Positions 46,855 to 56,304 are shown, counted from the stretch's first letter. The stretch: 64,000 bases of DNA from Flavobacteriaceae bacterium CG2_30_34_30 (GCA_001873105.1 MNYN01000067.1:16798-80797); one strand, 5' to 3'. Notes: generated from the sequence alone by a model not told the origin. Numbers and translations are program-made.

Positions 46855-47388
46855 ATGAGGCAGGATAAAAAAAATCAAATTAATAAATACAACATATGGA
46901 TTATTGCCCTTTCTGTATTTATTCCTGTCGCAGTAGCTATTTTGTTTACTGTAAAAATTCCGGGGGTAGAACGCTTAGGGTTTTTGCCGCCAATTTATGC
47001 AAGCATCAATGGACTTACTGCTATTATTCTTGTTACTGCAGTAATTCAGATTAAAAAAGGCAATAGAAAGGCACACGAAATTTTAATGAAATCAGCAATA
47101 GGCCTCTCCGTTTTGTTTTTAGTAATGTATATAGCTTACCACATGACATCAGATTCCACAGCTTTTGGAGGAGAAGGGATTTTAAAAATAATTTATTATT
47201 TCATATTAATATCCCATATTTTACTTTCCATTTTAGTAATTCCATTAGTTTTAATAACCTATGTAAGAGCGCTTTCCAAACGTTTTGACAAGCACAAAAA
47301 AATAGCAAAAATTACATTCCCGTTATGGCTGTATGTGGCAGTAACTGGGGTAATTGTGTATATATTGATTTCTCCTTATTATGTTTAA
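46855..47388 (+). CDS. DUF420 membrane protein
   Basis: 177 residues with five helices (IWIIALSVFIPVAVAILF to LWLYVAVTGVIVYILI). It is a DUF420 family member and carries conserved histidines (IAYHMTSDS, LISHILLS, KHKKIAK). The ATG directly follows the SCO stop (TAAATG). DUF420 genes often accompany haem-copper oxidase assembly genes, and the histidines could bind metal or haem, but no function is proven. Its 3' end overlaps the next gene by 8 bp. Confidence 0.88.
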   Translation: MRQDKKNQINKYNIWIIALSVFIPVAVAILFTVKIPGVERLGFLPPIYASINGLTAIILVTAVIQIKKGNRKAHEILMKSAIGLSVLFLVMYIAYHMTSDSTAFGGEGILKIIYYFILISHILLSILVIPLVLITYVRALSKRFDKHKKIAKITFPLWLYVAVTGVIVYILISPYYV

Positions 47389-47605
47389 AAAAGCACTATT
47401 TCTTTTCATATTCTTTTTTTTGATAACCCAAAATATAGATGCACAATGCGCAATGTGTCGTGCTGTTTTAGAATCAGAAGCTGGTGGTGAAACTGCAAAA
47501 GGCATCAATAATGGCATATTATATTTGATGGTTTTTCCATACCTTTTAGTTGGCATTATTGGATATTTTATTTACAAAAGCAGAAAGAAGCTAAAAACAA
47601 AATAA
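47381..47605 (+). CDS. Small membrane protein with exported CxxC
   Basis: 74 residues. A hydrophobic N-terminus (MFKKALFLFIFFFLITQNIDA) looks like a cleavable signal peptide, followed at once by QCAMCRAVLESEAGGE (Cys23, Cys26). A transmembrane helix (about 48-66) and a basic tail (YKSRKKLKTK) follow. It would be a periplasm-facing CxxC on a single-helix anchor. Overlap with the DUF420 gene and position after SCO suggest a role in copper or thiol handling for oxidase assembly. I know of no described function. Confidence 0.8.
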   Translation: MFKKALFLFIFFFLITQNIDAQCAMCRAVLESEAGGETAKGINNGILYLMVFPYLLVGIIGYFIYKSRKKLKTK

Positions 47606-47822
47606 AAAGTTAACCTGTTTTTTTGTAACAATCAACAAATAAGTTTGTCTTATTATTTGCAATAAAAAAAGAAGATACAATTTTCTTTTATTAGCTTCAT
47701 TTTTAATAATTCACTTGTAAGTATTAACACCAATTTCACACTTTTTTAAGGAACAATCTTTAATATTGTGAATAGCTTATTATTAGTATTGTGGAAGCTA
47801 AGAAAATTAATGCTGAAAATGA

Positions 47823-48530
47823 ATGATTGAAATTAAAAATTTACATAAATCATATAAAACAGGAAGTACTTTCCTACATGTTTTAAAAGGAATTAATTTT
47901 TCGGTAAAAGAAGGTGAGATGGTTTCAATTATGGGTTCTTCAGGTTCTGGAAAATCTACACTCTTAAATATTCTGGGTATTTTAGATGAAGCAGACCAAG
48001 GCACTTATACTTTAGATGGAGTACTTATAAAAAATTTAAACGAAAAAATTGCAGCACGCTACCGAAATAGATTTCTCGGATTTATTTTTCAATCTTTCAA
48101 TCTTATAAATTACAAAAGTGCCCTTGATAATGTTGCTATGCCATTGTATTATCAAGGTGTAAAACGAGTCGAGCGAACCGATAAAGCCATGCATTATTTG
48201 GAAAAAGTAGGGCTTGCTGATTGGGCAACTCATTTGCCCAGCGAACTTTCAGGAGGTCAAAAACAACGGGTGGCAATTGCCAGAGCACTAGCATCAGACC
48301 CAAAAGTGTTACTAGCTGATGAACCTACAGGAGCATTAGATTCTAAAACATCTTATGAAGTTATGGAACTTATTCAAGGTATTAATGATGAAGGAAAAAC
48401 CATCCTCATCGTAACCCATGAAGAAGATATTGCCCACATGACCAAACGAATTGTTCATTTAAAAGACGGAGTAATTATTAGCGATTCTACGGTAAATCAA
48501 CGTAAAGCAAAAGCTATGGAAAATGTTTGA
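47823..48530 (+). CDS. ABC transporter ATPase, MacB/LolD type
   Basis: 235 residues. Walker A GSSGSGKST near residue 40, Q-loop FQSFNLINY, signature LSGGQKQRVAIARAL near 140-154, Walker B VLLADEPTGALD and the switch His in IVTHEED. It powers a MacB-like tripartite exporter. It is first in a six-gene efflux operon and overlaps the first permease by 8 bases (ATGTTTGA). The 217-base upstream gap holds no exact TAnnTTTG element, only near matches around 47763. Substrate unknown. Confidence 0.95.
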   Translation: MIEIKNLHKSYKTGSTFLHVLKGINFSVKEGEMVSIMGSSGSGKSTLLNILGILDEADQGTYTLDGVLIKNLNEKIAARYRNRFLGFIFQSFNLINYKSALDNVAMPLYYQGVKRVERTDKAMHYLEKVGLADWATHLPSELSGGQKQRVAIARALASDPKVLLADEPTGALDSKTSYEVMELIQGINDEGKTILIVTHEEDIAHMTKRIVHLKDGVIISDSTVNQRKAKAMENV

Positions 48531-49767
48531 GTTAGAGCGTTGGCAAGAAATATTTGAAACCATTCGCAAAAATAAACTGCGAACCTTTCTTACCGGACTT
48601 TCCGTGGCTTCTGGTATATTTATTTTAGTTATTCTTCTTGCCATAGGGAATGGCATGGAAAATGGTGTGGCGAAACAGTTTGAGAAAGATGCAGAAAATA
48701 AAATTTCCGTTTGGACAGGAGTGACATCGTTAGGTTATAAAGGTTTAAACCCGGGTAGGTTCATTCAACTTAAGAATGACGATTATAACCAAACTGTTCA
48801 AAAACACCAAGACCATTTAGAATATAAATCACCAGCATATCGTATTTGGTCAGGATTAACCACCTATAATAAGGAATTTGGAAGTTACCGAATTGAGGGG
48901 GTACTTCCAGATTTTCAATTTTTAGAAAATGAATCCTTGGTGCAAGGCAGATATATAAACTTGCAAGATCAACAAAACTATGAAAAAGTTGCTGTCATTG
49001 GGAATAAGGTTTTTACAGATTTATTTAAAGGAAAAAATGCCATTGGCGAATATATTGAAATAACAGGCATTAACTTTAAGGTGATTGGCGTGTTTTCTGA
49101 TCCCGGTGGCGAAAGAGAAGAAGCACGTATATTTATGCCACTTTCCACATCACAGCGCGTTTTTAATGCAGGTGATGCTATTAGAACACTTGCTTATACA
49201 CTTCATAGCACAGGAAATTTTGATAAAGATTTAGAAGCTTCAGAGGTGTTTATTGCACAACTAGAAAATCAATTAAAAAGCAAACATACCGTTGCAGCAG
49301 AAGATACAAGAGCAATTAATATTAGGAGTAATTTAGAAAACGCAAAGAAATTTTATGATCTTAATTTTATGATTAGCCTTTTCTTTTGGGGTGTAGGAAT
49401 CTGCACCATTATAGCCGGAGTGGTTGGTGTAAGTAATATTATGCTCATTATTGTAAAAGAGCGCACAAAAGAAATGGGAATCCGTAAAGCCCTTGGGGCA
49501 GAGCCTTGGTCTATTATAGCAATGATTTTACACGAGTCCATTTTTATTACTACCATTGCCGGTTTTACAGGGCTTATTTTTGGTTTAGGATTGCTTGAAA
49601 TTGTTAGTCCTTTAATTGATGTCGAATATATATCCAACCCCTCAGTAGATTTTAAAACAGCAATAATTACAGTATTTATATTAATTGTGGCTGGAGCAAT
49701 AGCCGGATTTTTCCCAGCTTACAGAGCTGCAAACATCAAACCCATAGAAGCATTAAGAGATGAGTAA
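48523..49767 (+). CDS. MacB-type ABC permease, first copy
   Basis: 414 residues. One N-terminal helix (FLTGLSVASGIFILVILLAIG), a large periplasmic MacB-PCD domain (about 55-275) and three C-terminal helices make up the FtsX-like permease domain (SNIMLIIVKERTKEMGIRKALGA). The family extrudes antibiotics, peptides or lipoproteins. It overlaps the ATPase at the start and the second permease by 8 bp at the end, so stoichiometric coupled translation is likely. Pairs with the following gene as a heterodimer. Confidence 0.94.
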   Translation: MFELERWQEIFETIRKNKLRTFLTGLSVASGIFILVILLAIGNGMENGVAKQFEKDAENKISVWTGVTSLGYKGLNPGRFIQLKNDDYNQTVQKHQDHLEYKSPAYRIWSGLTTYNKEFGSYRIEGVLPDFQFLENESLVQGRYINLQDQQNYEKVAVIGNKVFTDLFKGKNAIGEYIEITGINFKVIGVFSDPGGEREEARIFMPLSTSQRVFNAGDAIRTLAYTLHSTGNFDKDLEASEVFIAQLENQLKSKHTVAAEDTRAINIRSNLENAKKFYDLNFMISLFFWGVGICTIIAGVVGVSNIMLIIVKERTKEMGIRKALGAEPWSIIAMILHESIFITTIAGFTGLIFGLGLLEIVSPLIDVEYISNPSVDFKTAIITVFILIVAGAIAGFFPAYRAANIKPIEALRDE

Positions 49768-51034
49768 ATTATTCAGCAGAGACAGTTGGGCTGAAATATT
49801 AGACGCCTTAAGTGCCAATTGGTTTAGGACTTTACTTACTGCCTTTGGAGTACTTTGGGGTATTTTTATCCTGGTTATATTACTGGCTGCTGGGAATGGC
49901 TTAGAAAATGGAGTAAAAAAAGGTTTTGATGGCATGGCTACAAATTCCATGTTTATGTGGTCGCAAACGGCATCAAAACCCTATAAAGGCTTGCCAAGAG
50001 GGAGACGCTATACCTTTAAATTAGACGATGTAGCCGCATTAAAAAGTAGTGTGGCAGATTTAAAATATGTGTCACCAAGAAATCAATTAGGAGGTTTTGG
50101 TGGCGCAAATAACGTGGTGAGAGGCCTTCAAACCGGCGCTTTTAATGTTTATGGCGATTATCCTGAAATTATAATGCAGCAACCTATGGACATCACTTCA
50201 GGTAGATTTATTAATTATTCTGATATTGAGGATAAAAGAAAAATCGCCGTAATTGGGGAATCTGTAAAAAGCGAGCTTTTTGATAAAGGGGAAATTGCTA
50301 TCGGTGAATACATTAAGATTAATGAGGTTAATTTTATGGTAGTTGGTACCTATAGAAAAAAAAGCACAAATAATGGCGATATAGAAGAAGCACAAAAAGA
50401 AATATTTGTTCCTTTTACCGCTTTTTCACAAGCGTTTAATAAAGGAGATGAGGTGGGCTGGATGGCTATAACTGCAAACGATAATGCATCTATTACCGAA
50501 TTAAAAGAGCAAGTGTTTGATGTTATTAAAACCCGACATTCTATTCATCCAGAAGATGACAGAGCGGTTGGTCATTTTGATTTATATGAAGAATTTTCAA
50601 AAATAAACGGACTCTTTATCGCACTAAATGGTGTTGCTTATTTTGTGGGTATCCTTATTCTGCTTTCAGGCATCATAGGTATAAGTAATATTATGCTCAT
50701 TGTAGTTAAAGAAAGAACCAAAGAAATAGGCATAAGAAGAGCTTTAGGAGCAACTCCTTGGAGCATTCGGTCGCAAATTATTTTAGAATCTATTTTTTTA
50801 ACCATTGTTTCCGGTATGGCAGGTATTGTATTTGCAACAGCAGTAATTGCACTGGTAAACACTATTCTTGAAAAAAATGCTTCACCTGATACCATGTTTG
50901 CTAACCCCAGTGTCAATCTTTTTGTTGTAGGTGTTGCGCTAGCTATTTTGGTTTTTTCTGGACTTTTAGCAGGATTAATCCCCGCACAAAATGCCATAAA
51001 AGTAAAACCCGTAGATGCCCTCAGGACAGAATAA
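49760..51034 (+). CDS. MacB-type ABC permease, second copy
   Basis: 424 residues with the same architecture as the first permease: helix ALSANWFRTLLTAFGVLWGIF, a periplasmic domain and an FtsX-like domain (ISNIMLIVVKERTKEIGIRRALGA). The sequences are clearly paralogous but diverged through the periplasmic domain, fitting a heterodimeric transporter. It overlaps the first permease by 8 bp (ATGAGTAA). Export substrate unknown. Confidence 0.94.
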   Translation: MSKLFSRDSWAEILDALSANWFRTLLTAFGVLWGIFILVILLAAGNGLENGVKKGFDGMATNSMFMWSQTASKPYKGLPRGRRYTFKLDDVAALKSSVADLKYVSPRNQLGGFGGANNVVRGLQTGAFNVYGDYPEIIMQQPMDITSGRFINYSDIEDKRKIAVIGESVKSELFDKGEIAIGEYIKINEVNFMVVGTYRKKSTNNGDIEEAQKEIFVPFTAFSQAFNKGDEVGWMAITANDNASITELKEQVFDVIKTRHSIHPEDDRAVGHFDLYEEFSKINGLFIALNGVAYFVGILILLSGIIGISNIMLIVVKERTKEIGIRRALGATPWSIRSQIILESIFLTIVSGMAGIVFATAVIALVNTILEKNASPDTMFANPSVNLFVVGVALAILVFSGLLAGLIPAQNAIKVKPVDALRTE

Positions 51035-51067
51035 AAATAACAATCATTATAATACCATATTTATACA

Positions 51068-52177
51068 ATGAAAAAATCAGTAACTATCGTAATTTTATTT
51101 ATAATTGTCATCACTTTTGTTGGAGCACTATATTATTTATATAAAAAAAATGAGCAGAATCCTGTTGTCTATGATACTGAAAAAGCAGAAATTAGAACAA
51201 TAGTTAAAAAAACGGTTGCCACCGGAAGCATTGTGCCAAGAGATGAAGTTTTAATAAAGCCTAATATTTCGGGAATTATTGAAGAAATATATATTGAGCC
51301 AGGCGAATTTATTCAAACCGGCGATTTAATAGCAAAACTTCGCATTGTGCCAAATGTTACTAATTTAGCTTCTACACAAAATCAAGTGGTTTCTTCTAAA
51401 ATTAATTTAAACAACGAGCGCAAAAATTTTGAACGCCAAAAAGCATTGTTTGAAAAAGGAATTATTTCTGCAAATGAATTTGACCAAGCAGATGTAGCTT
51501 ATCGACAAGCACAACAAAGTTATTCCTCAGCACAACAAACTAACGAAATTGTAAGAACAGGAACTTCTAGAGGTCTTGGTAGCTCCGCAAATACAGATAT
51601 TAAAGCCACCGTTTCAGGAATGGTACTTGAAGTTCCAGTAAAGGTCGGTAATCAGGTTATTGAAAGTAATAATTTTAATGAAGGAACAACAATTGCCACC
51701 ATTGCAGACGTTAAAAATATGATTTTTGAAGGAAAAGTAGATGAATCGGAAGTGGGTAAATTAAAAGAAAACCTTCCCTTAGAAATTACAGTAGGTGCTA
51801 TAGACAATAAAACTTTTCAAGCAGTTTTAGATTACATTGCTCCAAAAGGAAATGTAGAAAATGGAGCAATTCAATTTGAAATTAAAGGCACATTAAAAAA
51901 CTTAGATTCCACTTTTATTCGTGCCGGGCTAAGTGCAAATGCCTCCATAATTTTAGCAAAGGCAGAAAATGTTTTAACTTTAAAGGAAGGTTTAGTTCAA
52001 TATGATTCTATCACACAAAAGCCTTATGTAGAAGTAGAAAACGGAAATCAAAACTTTGAAAGAAAAGAAGTAGAACTTGGCATTAGCGATGGGATTCTTG
52101 TAGAAGTTAAAAATGGAATTACAAAAGACCATAAAATAAAAGTTTGGAATCCCATCGTACCGCCTGTAAAAAACTGA
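51068..52177 (+). CDS. Periplasmic adaptor (HlyD/MacA-like), first copy
   Basis: 369 residues. One N-terminal anchor helix precedes a lipoyl-like half (VLIKPNISGIIEEIYIEPGE, about 55-74). A short coiled-coil hairpin (NERKNFERQKALFEKGIISANEFDQA, about 115-140) follows, then the second lipoyl half (SGMVLEVPVKVGNQVI) and a beta-barrel. Adaptors join the inner-membrane permease to the TolC channel. Its hairpin is shorter than that of the second adaptor. 33 bp after the permease. Confidence 0.92.
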   Translation: MKKSVTIVILFIIVITFVGALYYLYKKNEQNPVVYDTEKAEIRTIVKKTVATGSIVPRDEVLIKPNISGIIEEIYIEPGEFIQTGDLIAKLRIVPNVTNLASTQNQVVSSKINLNNERKNFERQKALFEKGIISANEFDQADVAYRQAQQSYSSAQQTNEIVRTGTSRGLGSSANTDIKATVSGMVLEVPVKVGNQVIESNNFNEGTTIATIADVKNMIFEGKVDESEVGKLKENLPLEITVGAIDNKTFQAVLDYIAPKGNVENGAIQFEIKGTLKNLDSTFIRAGLSANASIILAKAENVLTLKEGLVQYDSITQKPYVEVENGNQNFERKEVELGISDGILVEVKNGITKDHKIKVWNPIVPPVKN

Positions 52178-52236
52178 TATAAATTTTTGTAACAAATAAA
52201 AATTTTGATAGACTCACTCCTAGACAATAAAATTCT

Positions 52237-53556
52237 ATGAAAAAAATTAGTATTCTTGTATTTGTACTTCTAATAGGACTTACAAACTTGGCGCAAAATA
52301 AAAAATGGACTTTGGAAGAGGCCGTTGCCTATGCCCTCGAAAATAATATTTCTATAAAGCAATCAGAACTAGACCTAAAATTGACTGAAATTCAAAAAGA
52401 TGATGCCATAGGAAGTTTCTTGCCAAACCTAAACGGCAATTCCTCATTAACTTCTAATACAGGGGCAAATATTAACCCGGTGACTAACACCTTTACTAAT
52501 TCTACCTTTACTTCTTTAAGCATGGGTTTTCAAACGAATGTGACTTTGTTTAACGGTCTTCGCAACTTAAGAGAACTACAACGAGCTAAATTAGCGCAAG
52601 TGGCAGGCCAATATAATTTAGGTAAAATAAAAGATGATATTGCCCTTTTTGTAGCTAATGCCTATCTCCAAGTCTTGTTTAACAAAGAAAACCTTAAAAA
52701 TATACAAGCACAAAACCAAATTACTCTAGAACAACTTAATCGAACTAACGAATTGGTAGACGCCGGTGTTGTGCCTAGAGGTGATTTGTTAGAAATTAAA
52801 TCTACTTCGGCCTCTGAAGAGCAACGCATCATTGTAGCAGAAAATCAAATAAAAATTGCATTGATTAGCCTTGCACAAACCCTATTGATAAAGGATTATG
52901 AAAATTTTGAAATTGTAGATGTCGATTATGAAATTCCTATTTCTAGTATTTCAGAACAATCGGTTTATGATATCATAGCAAAAGCAAAGCAAGTACGATT
53001 TGAAACTAAAATTGCCGACCAAAACCTCATACTAGCAAAAAAAGACTTGCAAATTGCAAGAGGAGCCTATTACCCAACCATAAATGGATTTGCAGGCTAC
53101 AACACAAGATGGGCAGATAATGATTTTTTTGGTAGAAACTTTACCACCCAACTGTACGAAAATGATGGAACATTTTACGGATTACAACTTAACGTTCCAG
53201 TTTTTAATGGTTTGGCAGTTCGAAATAATGTAAGAAGAAGTAAAATAAATATAGAACGCGCGGCACTTCAAAAAGATCAAGCAGAATTAGATGTTGAAGC
53301 TAATGTTTTTCAAGCATATACCGATGTAAAAGGTGCTCTTAAAGCCTATGAAGCTGCATTGGTAGCAGTAGAAGCACAAAAACAAGCCTATGAATATTCG
53401 CAAAGTAGATTTGATGTAGGATTTTTAAACGCCTTTGATTTTAGCCAATCGAAACTTCGGTTAGAAAATGCGCAATCGGAAGTCATAAGAACCAAATATG
53501 ATTATATTTTTAAATTGAAAGTACTAGAACTCTATTTCGGAATTAAGCTCTATTAA
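52237..53556 (+). CDS. TolC-family outer-membrane channel
   Basis: 439 residues with a signal peptide (about 1-19, LTNLAQ) and OEP repeats: WTLEEAVAYALENNISIKQSEL near 24-45, long alpha-helical barrel segments, and the second half LQIARGAYYPTINGFAGYNTRW. It ends in an aromatic residue (YFGIKLY), as outer-membrane proteins do. It forms the exit duct for the ABC exporter. It lies between two adaptor genes, with only 10 bp to the second. Confidence 0.94.
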   Translation: MKKISILVFVLLIGLTNLAQNKKWTLEEAVAYALENNISIKQSELDLKLTEIQKDDAIGSFLPNLNGNSSLTSNTGANINPVTNTFTNSTFTSLSMGFQTNVTLFNGLRNLRELQRAKLAQVAGQYNLGKIKDDIALFVANAYLQVLFNKENLKNIQAQNQITLEQLNRTNELVDAGVVPRGDLLEIKSTSASEEQRIIVAENQIKIALISLAQTLLIKDYENFEIVDVDYEIPISSISEQSVYDIIAKAKQVRFETKIADQNLILAKKDLQIARGAYYPTINGFAGYNTRWADNDFFGRNFTTQLYENDGTFYGLQLNVPVFNGLAVRNNVRRSKINIERAALQKDQAELDVEANVFQAYTDVKGALKAYEAALVAVEAQKQAYEYSQSRFDVGFLNAFDFSQSKLRLENAQSEVIRTKYDYIFKLKVLELYFGIKLY

Positions 53557-53566
53557 AAAGGAAGAC

Positions 53567-54835
53567 ATGAAGAAAAAAACACTTATCATAATAGCTGTAC
53601 TAGTTACCGTACTAATTTTAATTCTTATCGTAGGCAAGAAAAATGGTTGGTTTGGAAAAAGCGGAAATTTTAAAGAAGTTGAAATTTCTAAAATCGAAAC
53701 CATTACTATTATAGAAACTGTTGCGGCAACCGGAAAAATCCAGCCGGAAACCGAAATTAAATTATCCTCCGAGGTTTCAGGAGAAATAATTGCACTTCCT
53801 ATTATTGAAGGGCAACAGGTAAAAAAAGGCGATTTATTAGTAAAAGTAAATCCCGATTTATATCAATCGGGGTTACAACGATCGCAAGCAACACTTCAAA
53901 ATGTTCGAGCAGGATATAATCAGGCAGAAGCTTCATTAACAGAAGCCAAAGCAAATTACGAGCGCAGCAAAACCCTTTTTGAAAAAGGAATTATTTCAAA
54001 AGCCGAATGGGACAAAGCAGTTTCCGGCTTTGAGGTAGCTAAAGCAAGTAGTCAATCTGCCTATTTTAACATTCAAAGTGCATCAGCCACTGTAAATGAG
54101 GCGCGTGATAACCTTGCCAGAACAACCATTTATGCTCCTATTGATGGAACTATTTCAAAATTAGGAGTTGAACTAGGCGAGCGTGTTGTGGGAACACAAC
54201 AAATGGCTGGAACAGAAATATTACGGGTTGCAAACCTAAATAGTATGGAGGTTGAGGTAGATGTAAATGAAAATGACATTGTTAAAGTTAGTGTTGGAGA
54301 TTCTACAATTGTTGGGGTTGACGCTTATCTTAAAAGAGAGTTTAAGGGCATAGTAACTTCTATAGCCAATTCAGCTGAAAGTGCTTTATCAGCAGATCAG
54401 GTTACAAATTTTAAAGTAAAAGTAAGAATACTTCCAGAATCCTATCAGGATTTGTTGGAAAATAAACCCGAAAATTATTCCCCATTTCGACCAGGAATGA
54501 CAGCAACAGTGGATATCATGACCAAAAAACGAAGCAATGTCATTGGTGTGCCAATCAGTTCTATTGTTATTAAAACAGATACTACTTCCAGTAAAACTAC
54601 GGTGGATAAAAGCACTGTAGTTTCCACAGAAAGGTTTGAATGTGTATTTGTAAAAGTAGGGGAAGAAGCAAAACTAAGAGTGGTAGAAACCGGAATTCAA
54701 GACGATACCAATATTGAAATTTTAAAAGGTTTACAACCTGGAGAAGAAGTAATCATTGGACCCTATAACACCGTAACAAAAACGCTTAAACCAGGAGATA
54801 AAGTAGAAATTAAAAAAGAAAAAGTTTCAAAGTAA
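53567..54835 (+). CDS. Periplasmic adaptor (HlyD/MacA-like), second copy
   Basis: 422 residues. Anchor helix, lipoyl half (SSEVSGEIIALPIIEGQQV), coiled-coil hairpin of about 80 residues (GYNQAEASLTEAKANYERSK onward, about 120-190), lipoyl half (YAPIDGTISKLGVELGERVV), barrel and membrane-proximal domain. The typical YAPIDG motif, missing in the first adaptor, is present. Having two adaptors for one TolC and one permease pair is notable; they may form mixed hexamers. Last gene of the operon. Confidence 0.92.
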   Translation: MKKKTLIIIAVLVTVLILILIVGKKNGWFGKSGNFKEVEISKIETITIIETVAATGKIQPETEIKLSSEVSGEIIALPIIEGQQVKKGDLLVKVNPDLYQSGLQRSQATLQNVRAGYNQAEASLTEAKANYERSKTLFEKGIISKAEWDKAVSGFEVAKASSQSAYFNIQSASATVNEARDNLARTTIYAPIDGTISKLGVELGERVVGTQQMAGTEILRVANLNSMEVEVDVNENDIVKVSVGDSTIVGVDAYLKREFKGIVTSIANSAESALSADQVTNFKVKVRILPESYQDLLENKPENYSPFRPGMTATVDIMTKKRSNVIGVPISSIVIKTDTTSSKTTVDKSTVVSTERFECVFVKVGEEAKLRVVETGIQDDTNIEILKGLQPGEEVIIGPYNTVTKTLKPGDKVEIKKEKVSK

Positions 54836-54865
54836 TGGCATGTTTTTTTTAGAAAATAACATTTA

Positions 54866-55525
54866 ATGACAATGATACTTTGTATAGAAACTTCAACCAC
54901 AAATTGTTCAGTAGCCATCGCAAAAGAGGGTAAGGTACTTGCAATGCTTGAAGATAATGAAATCAAATATTCACATGCCGAGCGGTTGCATCATTATATA
55001 GAACAGGTTTTAGAGGAAGCTAAAATTAAAATAACCAATTTAAAAGCGATAGCAATAAGCAAAGGCCCTGGGTCTTATACCGGATTACGTATTGGAGTTT
55101 CTGCGGCTAAAGGCTTATGTTATGCATTAGATATTCCTTTAATTTCTATTCCTACATTACAAATTTTGGCATTACAAGCCGACACAAAATCAGACTTTAT
55201 CATTCCAATGCTCGACGCAAGAAGAATGGAAGTGTATTCTTGCGTTTTTAACAATAAAAGAGAACAAATAAGGGAAATTAAAGCTGAAATTCTTGCGGAA
55301 AATAGCTTTATGGAATATCTAAATAAAGGTCAAGTAACCTTTATTGGGAATGCTAATAAAAAATTTAAAGAAGTTTGCAGCCATAAAAACGCTATTTATA
55401 TAGATCAAAAATTACCATCTTCTAAAGAAATGTGCTTGCTTGCTGCTTCTAAATACAAAAAAAATGACACTGAGATTGTCGCTTATTTTGAACCTTATTA
55501 TTTAAAAGATTTTATAGGGGGTTAA
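54866..55525 (+). CDS. tsaB: tRNA threonylcarbamoyladenosine protein TsaB
   Basis: 219 residues; an alternative ATG two codons on gives MILCIETSTTN. This ASKHA-fold protein has the TsaB hallmark SKGPGSYTGLRIGVSAAKGL (about 66-85) and LDARRMEVYS. It pairs with TsaD to make the t6A base at position 37 of ANN-decoding tRNAs. It is essential in many bacteria. Its stop codon overlaps that of the convergent gene in a TTAA. No other tsa genes in the window. Confidence 0.95.
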   Translation: MTMILCIETSTTNCSVAIAKEGKVLAMLEDNEIKYSHAERLHHYIEQVLEEAKIKITNLKAIAISKGPGSYTGLRIGVSAAKGLCYALDIPLISIPTLQILALQADTKSDFIIPMLDARRMEVYSCVFNNKREQIREIKAEILAENSFMEYLNKGQVTFIGNANKKFKEVCSHKNAIYIDQKLPSSKEMCLLAASKYKKNDTEIVAYFEPYYLKDFIGG

Positions 55526-56238
55526 AGAATGCTATTGTAATAACTAACAATCTTAATCATATCGGATTCCTTAGTAATATTTAATTTATTGTCTTTAATA
55601 TAGGATTCTAATTCTTTCGATTTTTGTTTAAAAAGGCTAATAAAACTCTTTCTTTTGCTTGGAAGCTCATAAAAAACGCCTTTATTATCTACCAAATAAA
55701 AAACTTCTTTTTTGATAAATTTTGCAGGTTGATCTTTTTGGTAATTGGTTTCGGCAAATTTCTTTTTAATATAGTTTACCGTTGATTTTTTATAAAGATC
55801 AAAATAGGTGCCATCCAGCAAAACACTGAAATACCCGCTTTTGTCTCCAGAGTTAGTGTTTAGGATATAAATAAAATTATCAGTTCCAATTTTTGCAAAA
55901 ATATCGGTGGATTTAACCAAACTTTTTATAGTGGTATCATCCGGGTTACTAGAAGGCCGCATTTCAATTTCATCGGCAAAAATATTATATCGCATTGGAA
56001 TGCCTGAAACAACAACGCCTTCAGCATTGTAAATGCCTCCTATTTGAAAATTATCTTTATAATATGGTGAGCCTTCAATGTTTTTTATGTCTGCTTCTGA
56101 AATGCCGTATTGTTCCAAAAATTGTTCATTCATTATAGCAATGTTGACCATTTTGTTGTATGCAGATTCATTTACTTGGCTATAACCACTTAATGTAAGG
56201 GTTAAAGAGGAAATAAAAAGTATAAATTTTATTTTCAA
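55522..56238 (-). CDS. Secreted protein of unknown function, paralogue A of three
   Basis: 238 residues, signal peptide about 1-20 (LTLSGYSQ). The start is TTG: no ATG precedes the signal peptide and the next Met lies inside the mature protein. Shared family motifs: GSPYYKDNF, a block IPMRYNIFADEIEM, GYFSVLLDGTYFDLYKKS, VFYLVDNKGVFYELPSK and a C-terminal helix pair (ELESYIKDNKLNITKE). No catalytic residues, cysteines or lipobox in the mature part. It resembles nothing I can name. It lies 66 bp after copy B on the same strand. Confidence 0.75.
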   Translation of the reverse strand: MKIKFILFISSLTLTLSGYSQVNESAYNKMVNIAIMNEQFLEQYGISEADIKNIEGSPYYKDNFQIGGIYNAEGVVVSGIPMRYNIFADEIEMRPSSNPDDTTIKSLVKSTDIFAKIGTDNFIYILNTNSGDKSGYFSVLLDGTYFDLYKKSTVNYIKKKFAETNYQKDQPAKFIKKEVFYLVDNKGVFYELPSKRKSFISLFKQKSKELESYIKDNKLNITKESDMIKIVSYYNSIL

Positions 56239-56304
56239 AACGAATAATATTTAAGAAATAGATTAATAATCAAATAAAAACTAAGATAGTGTTTTAAAAA
56301 TCAA

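Noticed and set aside
47823..54835. Efflux operon as an antibiotic resistance determinant
   Set aside because: MacB-like exporters have many substrates; nothing here identifies a drug, so no resistance call is made.
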